Below, piece after piece: positions 52,840-64,000 of a DNA stretch of 64,000 bases. How positions within the stretch are numbered: position 1 is the stretch's first letter; each line of letters opens with the position of its first letter. The position numbers and the translations under genes were made by a program. Under the pieces are notes generated by a model. It was given only the letters and a program-made list of their open reading frames with translations. It was not told the DNA's origin and searched no databases. The stretch is from Piscicola geometra (taxonomy: Eukaryota; Annelida; Clitellata; Hirudinida; Piscicolidae), in the NCBI GenBank assembly GCA_943735955.1, contig OX030963.1:1848931-1912930 (forward strand). Reading direction: 5' to 3'.

Positions 52840-54454
52840 TTTTTTAATTAAAATGTTTTTATGAAGCTTTTTTAGTGAATATCTTATAAATATTTTTTAA
52901 ATATTGACACAAATCGATTATTGAAGCTGGCAGAGAGGGTGCTTTTAAAGGCTGGAGACGGAAGCGATGATGAAATTCATAAATTACTTACTTTTGAATT
53001 ATATTTTTATAACTCTTCAAAACAATTTTTCAAATCAAATATTTAATTTTTTCGATTTTATTAAAATCTGAGCCAAAGTAACCATTATGACTCCCAAAGT
53101 CATCAAGAAAACATCTTAAAATTGATTTATATTTATAAAAAATCAAAAAAATCAAAAACTAAAAAATTATGTCAATTATATTGAAAAACCAAAAGAAAAA
53201 TAAATAAATAAAAGCTTGAGAGCGTTTTTGACCTTTGGTGGCTAGTATTATGAATCATGCGTGTCAGGCGTCATGGCTGTGTAGTGTTGCCGCTGTGATG
53301 AATGGAGCTTTAATTCTTGCACGCATATTAATGCCGCACGCACCACAACCGCCATTGTTGAGTTGGCCGCCGTTGCTACTAATCTTGCTACCAGCAAACG
53401 ATTTTAATATGGTTAGCAATGGTTAGCAGTAACATAACATAACCTACGATACAACCACTACTCCCAACAACCGCAAACTCTACTGATGAATACTCTAAGC
53501 AACAAAGACTGCAAAGACAATTATCACCCTCACTCTTTTTTACACATTAAATTTTTATTTGTTAGCAAACTTCCCACCGTAATTTTACAACGCCAACCCC
53601 TATAACCATCTACCACAAAACAAACGTTCAACTAACCCCCACAGCTACCAGTAAACTTAACAAAAAAAACTTAAATTCAACCAAATCCCCATCAACCACC
53701 AAAGAATATCATTCCCCATCTTTCACCCCTTTCATCACTCACCAAGCCATCAATCATCTCTACACCGAGTCGCCTTGTTTGTTTTATCTTTCTTTTTTAT
53801 TATTTTAAGAGGCCATCATTTATATTATCACTCCATTGAGGTATTTTCCGCATTTTATATCAACACATCCCTGTTTATTTAGCGTTCAATTAAATGTTTT
53901 ACCCACCCTTCAATGATTAGGCAATGTACCACATCGCATCTATCCATCTCATTTTGTTTTTTCTTCTTTTCACATCTTTCATCACACATACATATGTTTA
54001 AAGTTATATCCACGCACACACATGCATGCACGCACATACATACACAAACACATCTAAACTCACACACATATAAACACAAACACACACACAAACACACACA
54101 CACAAACACTCACACACTCACAAAGATTGAATCAATGAAGATATGGGAGAGGGCATTATATGGATGGTAGTCAGAACACGAGTGTGTGTGTTTTTGTGTG
54201 TTTGTGTGTGTTCGTGTGTGTGTGTTTGTGTGTGTTTGTGTGTGTTTGTGTCTGTGTGTGTGTGTTTGTGTGCGTGTCTTGAAGGGGTATATAAAACTGA
54301 CCGACCAAAAAGCGACCGAAAACGCTTAAAGAAAAACTGCGTCAAAAAACTCGAAATCCAATAAAAATCTAATATTTATTCAAAATAAATAAGTTAATAT
54401 ATTAAATAAACTAATTAATTTAATAGAAGAATTCTTTTTTATTTATTTATATAG
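52840..54454. other. Spacer between divergent ThrRS and Runx genes
   Basis: A less AT-rich block at 53225-53430 has an ATG at 53250 and an open frame to a donor-like GGTTAGC at 53422. It joins in phase 1 to the Runx exon at 54455, so it might be a Runx N-terminal exon, but I have no similarity to prove it. The rest is AT-rich plus the CA/GT arms at 54.0-54.3 kb. Confidence 0.45.
54005..54278. repeat. Inverted CA-rich and GT-rich arms
   Basis: CA-rich arm at about 54010-54120 and GT-rich arm at about 54180-54278, separated by about 60 bases. The arms are complementary and could form a long imperfect hairpin. Confidence 0.88.
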
Positions 54455-54462
54455 CACTAAGT

Positions 54463-57490
<3,028 letters not shown>

Positions 57491-57944
57491 GAAATTAAGT
57501 CCGAAAAGACTTTTATGGACTAGACGGACTAAAAGTTTTGTAAAATAGTTTGACAATTTTTAAAATAATTTATGGATAATGATTTTTCAATTTTTTCAAA
57601 ACGCATAAATTATTTTATATTGGAAAAAAGATTAATAAACCAACACATTAATAGAAAAAAATAACAACGGTTTCGTGTATTTTAATTAGTAAAAAAATTA
57701 ATAAACTATTTTTTAATTATTGAAAGATAAAAGCGTTTAAAACTAATTTAAACATTCCTTTTATACATATATAAAAAAATCGCGAATTGAATAGATAAAA
57801 TTAAAAAGAATTGTATTATAATAAATATATGCATAAACTAAAAAATTATGGTAATTGAAATGTATAATAAGGATAGTAATCATTATCATTACCACATATT
57901 TATATGTATCATTATCATCATCATCATCATCATCATCATCACCA

Positions 57945-60095
57945 TCACCCCTTCACATTCAACGCCTCTCTCAACAACATGGCAACATCAGCGCTCTCAG
58001 CATCTTGGTTGTCTGTGGAGGTTGATGATGATGATGGTGATGGCGATGATGATGATGGCGATGATGATGATGATGGCGATGATGATGATGATGGCGATGA
58101 TGATAAAGATGGTGATGATGGTAAAGATGGTGATGATGATAACCCACCAGCTCCCACCACGCCACATACAACTCTACCAACGCAGTTCTCCCCTAACCCT
58201 ATCTAACCCACAACCCACACACCTCACTCACCAACCAACCCACCAACTCAATTCGACTACCCCAATCCCTACAAACGCACCAACCAACTCACCCACTAAC
58301 CAACCCCCCCCCCCACCAACCCATTCCCCCTCCCACTCCCTCACCAACCCATCCCCTCACCTGTATTAGTGACATCTTTTTCCAGTTTAAGTTTCCTGAG
58401 CGCACACCTGTGTATGCCATCCTCCACCGTTGCCTCTGTCAACAACTTGTACACCGTGACGTCCCTGGGGTGGGGGGGGGGGGGGTGGGTGATGGTATGT
58501 TGGGGGAGGTGGTGATGGTGGTGGTGGGGAAGTTGTGTTGGGCTGAAGGGAGAAAGAAGTGGTCGTGAAGGGATGGTGTTAGGGTTGGAGTGAATAGGAA
58601 TTGTGTGTAAAATGTTGTGTATTGATGGCAATGGGAAGGATATGAAGGTGAAGATGGTGGAACCAAAACCACCCACCCCACTACCCCACCATTAAAACCT
58701 CAACACCACCACTAAACCCAAAACCCCAACTATCCACCCCAGCCCAGCCCCTCTACCCCAGCCAACCTTTTCTGCCCAACCCTATGGCAGCGATCTTCCG
58801 CTTGCTTGTCGTTGTAAGGGTTGAAGTCGGGGTCGTGGATTATGACGACGTTTGCTGAGGTTAAGTTGATGCCTATGCCCCCAGCCTTGGTGGTAATTAA
58901 TCAATTAATTAATTAATCAATCGATCAAATACATTTACAAAGAATTTAAAAAATGTGCTATAAAAAAATCATTAAAAAATAATAAGGAAAAAAATAATAA
59001 TGGAAAAAATAATGATGATAATGGAAAAAAAAGAGTATTAATTATTATTATGAAAGTCTTTGCCCCTGGGTCACCGATTCACCTTCGTCGACAAGAGGAA
59101 AATGAAGATGCCAGAATCGTCGTTGAAATCGTCGATCAAGTCTTGTCTGGGTGGTGGTGTGGGAGGGGATGAGGATTGGTGGTGGTTAGGCGGGAAGAAG
59201 GGTTCGTGCTTGGGTGAGAAAGAAGGTTGATGGTGGTGGTGGTAAGAAGGGTTTGTGGTGATGGAAAAGGGGGGTTGATGATGATGATAGTAATTTAGTT
59301 AAAAATTACGTTTTTTGTAGAATGAAAGGTTTGGTTTGACACCAACCCATCAAGTCTTTTACTACCCCTGGAAAACTTCCCCTCCTCCACAAGCACACCT
59401 ATCATCCATCTCCACCCCTCCCTTACACCCCCCCCCCCCCACAAGCACACCTATCAAGCCCCCTCCACCCCTCCCTTCTACCACTACCCCCACAATCACA
59501 CCTATCACCCCCCTTCACCCCTACCTTCCACCACCCCACCCCCACAAACACACCTATCAGCCACCCTGGTCGAGCCATCCAGCCTTATGTACTTGTGGCC
59601 CCTCTCTGTCAGGTAGACCTCGACGATGTCCAGAACCATCGTGAACTGACTGAAGAAGAGCACCCTGTCACCCTGTCGTGATGTGTGTGCGTGTGTGGTT
59701 GGTGTGATGGTCTTGTTGTTTAGTGCTTGTATGGTTGTGGTAGTGGTGGTGTGGTGGTGGTTTAGTGCATGTATGGTTGTGGTAGTGGTGGTGTGGTGGT
59801 TGTTTAGTGCTTGTATCGTTGTGGTAGTGGTGGTGTGGTGGTTGTATCGTTGTGGTAGTGGTGGTGTGGTGGTTGTATGATTGTGGTAGTGGTGGTGTGG
59901 TGGTTGTATGATTGTGGTAGTGGTGGTGTGGTGACGGTGTAAGACTATTTTTAAGACTATTTTTAAGACTATTTCGCCCTTCTAAAAATACGAAAACTAG
60001 CCAGAGACACAAAAACAATGTTAAAAAATAAGTTACAAGAACAACAAAAAAACACCAGCATCAACAACAACAACAACAACAACAAAAGATCATAC

Positions 60096-60131
<36 letters not shown>

Positions 60132-63100
60132 AAGCTCATACAAACAACAACAAAAAACCTGTTGATGAAGCTTCGGCAGTAGAACATCCAAGTGCTTGAA
60201 CTTGGCAGACTGACAAACCACCTCTGCCTCCAGACACTTGTCTTTGATGGCCTGCAGAGGGAGGGAAAAGAGGGAGGGAGGGAGGGAGGGAGGGAGGGAG
60301 GGAGGGAGGAAGGGAGGGAGGGAGGGAAGGAGGGAGGGAGGGAGGGAGGGAGGGAGGGAGGGAGGGAGGGAGGGAGGGAGGGAGGGAGGGAGGAAGGAAG
60401 GGAGGGAGGGAGGGAGGGAGGGAGGGAGGGAGGGAGGGAGGGAGGGAGGAAGGAAGGGAGGGAGGGAGGGAAGAAAGAGGAGGGAAGAAGGGTGAGGAAG
60501 AGGTAGAAAGGAAGACAAGAAAGAAAGAGAGGGAGGGAAGGAGGAAGGAGAGAGCGGAAAAAATGAGTGAATTTATGGAAATTTTATGGATAAATGGAAC
60601 GAAATAGGTGGAAATATAAATAAATAAATGACGAAGAGCGCGAAAATATTTTCTTCAAAAAGTTGAGAAGATTACGATGAAGTGCAATTATGAGGTGTTG
60701 TCGGAAACTTGAGGAGGTGAATAGGAAAACCAAACAAATTCGAAATGTCATTAGACCCACAAAATTGCTAGATCAAAGCATTAAATGTTTTTATTCTTCC
60801 TTTTGCAATTATTTGTAATAAAAACGAAGTTGCAAAATTGATTGATTGAAATTGCAAAATTGATTGATTGAAATTGCAAAATTGATTGATTGAAATTGCA
60901 AAATTGATTGATTGAAATTGCAAAATTGATTGATTGAAATTGCAAAATTGATTGATTGAAATTGCAAAATTGATTGATTGAAATTGCAAAATTGATTGAT
61001 TGAAAACAAACGTCAGCGCGAAACAATAACAGATATGAAAACCTAACTCCAAATAGAGCGGAAAAAAACAACCTTAGAGGAGCATGAAAAACAAAAAGCT
61101 TAAAAAACATAATTTCAAAGTGGTCAAATGCCCGAGGAGTTTTAACGATTTTCAGAGCGTTAATAACGGATGCCCGAAGAATGGAGACCGGAGTTTTAAG
61201 GCGAAGATTGTGACGGCGGCCTTGGTGGTGGTCTTCCTGATGCCGATCGCTTCCTTCAACACGAGGCACAACGCGCAATCAAATGCCAATGCACACAGGA
61301 ACCCCAAAGACCACACGCACACAAGCACACAAGAACACACACACAACGGCTACAACACGTACACAAAGTTGTTGTATAGAAAATACATAAAGATTCTTAA
61401 ACACACAACTTCAACAATAAAAAACAACGAAAAAAAAGATCCAACTAAATCCCCAAACACCCCCTTCAAAAACCTCCCCCACATCCACACACCCCCTCAA
61501 CTCACCCACCCGCCCACTCCCTTCCCTCCATGCCTTCTCACCTCTTGTGACCTCGAAACCACCCTACACATTGACCTTTATAACTTGATCAATACCTCAC
61601 ACAACGTCAGCACCAATACCCCGGCCAAGGTCATACCCCCGTCATCGTACGACAAGGCTCCTCCATTGAAGAGGCGTGCATCCACTACCACACGCATCTC
61701 CATTAGGAAGAATAGCGAGGAGTTAATGGAAGATGCACCGGGAAATCATGCAAGAGTACCGGAGGAGGAAGAGTGTAAGATGTTACAAATAAAGGTGGTG
61801 TCGTCTTGTGATGGTAATGAGTATGATGATGGTGTTGATGATGGACGTGATGATAATGATGACGATGGAAATAATGGTGGAGGTGATGATGATGGAGATA
61901 ATAATGATGATAATTATATATCAAGGACCAATTTGGCGAGAGAAACAGAAGATTTTGATGCGCTTGATTTCTTAGAATTAATGAACCAGGATTATTGCTC
62001 GAAAGGGACGAGTTGTGGTGACTTCAAAGAAGAAGAAAAAGAGGCCAAAAAGCAGGAAAAGAAGCAGCCAAGCCAGCAGGAATCGAAACGATACAATTCA
62101 AATCAAATCATAAATTCCAATTCAAACCCCTGGCAACCAACGGAGAACGCCAAAAAGGAACACCACAAGTTGGCCTACAAGCCAGACGCACCTAGAGGTC
62201 TGCCCACCACCACTAACAGTAAAACAAAAACTTCCAGAATAATCAAGTGTGAAAGTGGGAATTTTAAAAAGACCCATAGAATACATTTGAGAATACCGCA
62301 CACGGGTGAGTACCCGATGGTAAGGTTCAAATACGACGGTATTTCCGAACCAAACATCAGGATACACACCACCAACAACAACACCACCAACAACACCAAC
62401 AACACCAACACCACCACCATCATCATATCCATAACCAACCCACAAAGTCTAACAAATGATCGTAAATGCAAGAAAAAAGCTGTGTTCAGTGATGATGATG
62501 ATAATGGTGTTGATGGTGATGATGGTGGTGTTGATGGTGATGATGGTGGTGTTGATGATGGTGGTGTTGATGATGATTATGGTGTTGATGATGATAGTGA
62601 AGTGTATACCAAAGGGACGCGTATGAAGAATCTCCGCCGTCATATACCCTCTCACAACATTGGCGTTTTCAATGCAGAATCACAGGCATCTTCCTCGCCG
62701 ACTTCCAGTTCGAGTGAGGAAGACGACATAGGCGATTTGAAGGAACTCGCCATAGAAGAACCGCACGATAATATGCTAGTAGTTCTAAATGTGCTTGTGT
62801 GTCTTGGTGTCTTGTTCGTGGTGATGCTCATGACGCTGCTACAATTTTGGCTCATGGAACGAAAACGTATTTAGGGAGAGAATTATATTTTTTTGAGAAA
62901 AAAGATCTATTAGTTTTTATTTAATTTCAATTTATAAATAAAAAATTTTCAGTGCTTAATCGTTAAAATAAAATAAAAAAGCACAAAAAAATTCCCCTAA
63001 AAAAGTGAAAAACTGGAAAAAAAGAAGAAAAAAGAAAGATACCTTAGACTTGAGACACAGGTTGTGAAGTTCGAAGTCTGACATCACCTGCATGTCTTCG

Positions 63101-64000
63101 TAGATGCAGTCAATCGAGCAGTCCCTGTACTCTTTGTCCTGGTCGAGGGGGGGAGGGGAAGGAGGGGGCTGGTTAGGAAAGGTGAGGTGAAAGTGGAGGG
63201 TGAAAAAATATACTCGTTTTTTATATAAATTATCTGCTTTTTCTATATAAAGACTGATCTTTCTATTGAAACTTCTTAAAAAGTGTACACCCCTTAGCCT
63301 TCCAATCCCCAATCAACCCCCCCGCCATCCCACCCCTCCAACCAATCTCCAACCTTCAAACCCCCCCTCTCTCTCATAACTCCTTCCTCATAATCCTCCC
63401 CCTCAACCACCCACTACACCCACTCTCCCTCAACTACCCAAACCAAACCAACCCCCCTTCCCCCCCCCGCACCTTGATGATATTCTTGGCCAAATGCCTG
63501 AGCACCTCATCGGTGTAGTGCACCCTGTGCAGTAGGGGGTGGTTTGCCGCCTTCCGCAGGTTCATCATCACCGCTGAGCCCCCCTGTGTGTCAATGGGGG
63601 GGGGGGGGGTGGGGTGATGATATTAATAATAATAATAATAATATTGAATCCATACTCAATATCCTCATGGCCTGGCCCCATAACCAGTATCATCATCAAA
63701 TCCTCCTCATAATCTGCATCAACATCCTCATATCCACCCCCTCCCCATAATCATAACCATCATCACCCACAACCATCACTATCATCATCCCCTCCCCACA
63801 ACAATCATCATCACCATCACTACTCCTCCCCTTCCCGCCATAACCACACACATTATTGTTCTCCAGATTATTCTCCTTACTCCTCTTATATTCGGACGCA
63901 TATCGCTTAAGCAGGCGATCGTAGAGAGTCTTCTGTGCGGTCGGCATCGGCACCTTGACCACCCTCTGCGTCTTGCTGGGTAGTTGGTCCAGGACCTGGA
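57945..64000 (-). CDS. SMARCAD1: SMARCAD1-type SNF2 chromatin remodeller, C-terminal part (5' beyond window)
   Basis: Nine exons, all in phase: 64000-63852 (entering from outside), 63583-63473, 63138-63043, 60251-60159, 59672-59554, 59146-59083, 58885-58767, 58464-58361 and 58012-57945 (stop). The visible part runs from the late first helicase lobe ([29 protein letters not shown]) through [17 protein letters not shown], a segment specific to the SMARCAD1 group, to helicase lobe 2: [20 protein letters not shown] (motif IV), [26 protein letters not shown] (motif V) and [10 protein letters not shown] (motif VI). The last exon ends [24 protein letters not shown]1 uses ATP to remodel nucleosomes in heterochromatin inheritance and DNA-end resection. 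The stop lies 454 bp from the Runx stop (convergent). The 2.8-kb intron 60252-63042 holds an opposite-strand ORF. Confidence 0.95.
60264..60480. repeat. (GGGA)n polypurine array
   Basis: More than 200 bp of GGGAGGGA, nearly pure purine, with GGAAGGAAGGGA breaks. On the SMARCAD1 transcript it is a (TCCC)n tract ending at the CTGCAG acceptor of exon 60251-60159. Confidence 0.97.
60829..61004. repeat. 22-bp tandem repeat (ATTGATTGATTGAAATTGCAAA), about 8 copies
   Basis: Near-identical 22-bp units, ending about 80 bp upstream of the ATG of the nested ORF at 61084. Confidence 0.96.
61084..62874 (+). CDS. Unknown protein with two hydrophobic segments, nested in a SMARCAD1 intron
   Basis: A single-exon ORF of 596 codons on the strand opposite to its host gene. 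I do not recognise it. Residues 42-58 ([17 protein letters not shown]) form one hydrophobic segment after a basic N-terminus. Residues about 564-588 ([20 protein letters not shown] onward) form a second, followed by MERKRI. Between them lie a His/Thr/Pro-rich stretch, a central part of ordinary composition (about 185-240), Asp/Gly-rich repeats (about 248-277 and 471-505), a charged Lys/Glu/Gln stretch, and a Ser/Glu-rich acidic stretch. The frame stays open through three separate simple repeats and through the complex sequence between, which argues for selection. AATAAA at 62937 lies 62 bases past the stop. A type II or hairpin membrane protein is possible; a chance ORF is not excluded. Confidence 0.5.
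   Translation: MKNKKLKKHNFKVVKCPRSFNDFQSVNNGCPKNGDRSFKAKIVTAALVVVFLMPIASFNTRHNAQSNANAHRNPKDHTHTSTQEHTHNGYNTYTKLLYRKYIKILKHTTSTIKNNEKKDPTKSPNTPFKNLPHIHTPPQLTHPPTPFPPCLLTSCDLETTLHIDLYNLINTSHNVSTNTPAKVIPPSSYDKAPPLKRRASTTTRISIRKNSEELMEDAPGNHARVPEEEECKMLQIKVVSSCDGNEYDDGVDDGRDDNDDDGNNGGGDDDGDNNDDNYISRTNLARETEDFDALDFLELMNQDYCSKGTSCGDFKEEEKEAKKQEKKQPSQQESKRYNSNQIINSNSNPWQPTENAKKEHHKLAYKPDAPRGLPTTTNSKTKTSRIIKCESGNFKKTHRIHLRIPHTGEYPMVRFKYDGISEPNIRIHTTNNNTTNNTNNTNTTTIIISITNPQSLTNDRKCKKKAVFSDDDDNGVDGDDGGVDGDDGGVDDGGVDDDYGVDDDSEVYTKGTRMKNLRRHIPSHNIGVFNAESQASSSPTSSSSEEDDIGDLKELAIEEPHDNMLVVLNVLVCLGVLFVVMLMTLLQFWLMERKRI

Overview
This is a nuclear genomic window from an invertebrate animal. The genes are split by many short introns with GT-AG ends, the background is AT-rich, and microsatellites and minisatellites are very abundant. 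Two innexin genes carrying the YYQW signature, a caveolin, a Runx factor with a C-terminal WRPY, and a Cys-loop receptor together point to a protostome. A lophotrochozoan, perhaps a leech-like annelid, is my best guess, but that is inference.

Layout. 0.6-4.9 kb (+): a GPS-containing, probably adhesion-type GPCR. 6.1-7.9 kb (-): an intronless doublecortin-like kinase. 8.5-11.2 kb and 12.5-19.7 kb (-): two tandem innexin genes whose exon segments are the same total length. 19.8-22.7 kb: AT-rich spacer with a 12-bp satellite. 22.7-29.3 kb (+): a mitochondria-eating-protein (Mieap/SPATA18)-like gene. 30.0 kb (-): tRNA-Pro(UGG). 30.3-33.2 kb (-): a Cys-loop ligand-gated channel subunit. 34.4-35.7 kb (-): an FKBP11-like ER prolyl isomerase. 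36.8-37.9 kb (+): a caveolin. 39.0-40.0 kb (-): a CNBP-like zinc-knuckle protein. 41.0-41.9 kb (+): cysteamine/cysteine dioxygenase ADO. 42.6-52.8 kb (-): cytosolic threonyl-tRNA synthetase, reconstructed over about 26 exons. 54.5-57.5 kb (+): Runx. 57.9-64 kb (-): the C-terminal half of a SMARCAD1-type chromatin remodeller, running off the window. One of its introns holds an opposite-strand, single-exon 596-codon ORF of unknown function.

The exon models were built by hand from splice sites, reading-frame phase and protein-family similarity. Every internal junction quoted is in phase unless I say otherwise. The genes are unrelated housekeeping, signalling and developmental genes, and I see no operon or functional cluster.

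The most interesting structural signal is in the introns. In the GPCR, ThrRS, Runx and SMARCAD1 genes many introns start, on the sense strand, with a G-rich repeat arm and end with a C-rich arm, often literally complementary (GGATGG at the 5' end against CCATCC at the 3' end). The innexin, channel, CNBP and ADO introns are plain AT-rich. The other main candidate for something undescribed is the nested ORF at 61.1-62.9 kb.
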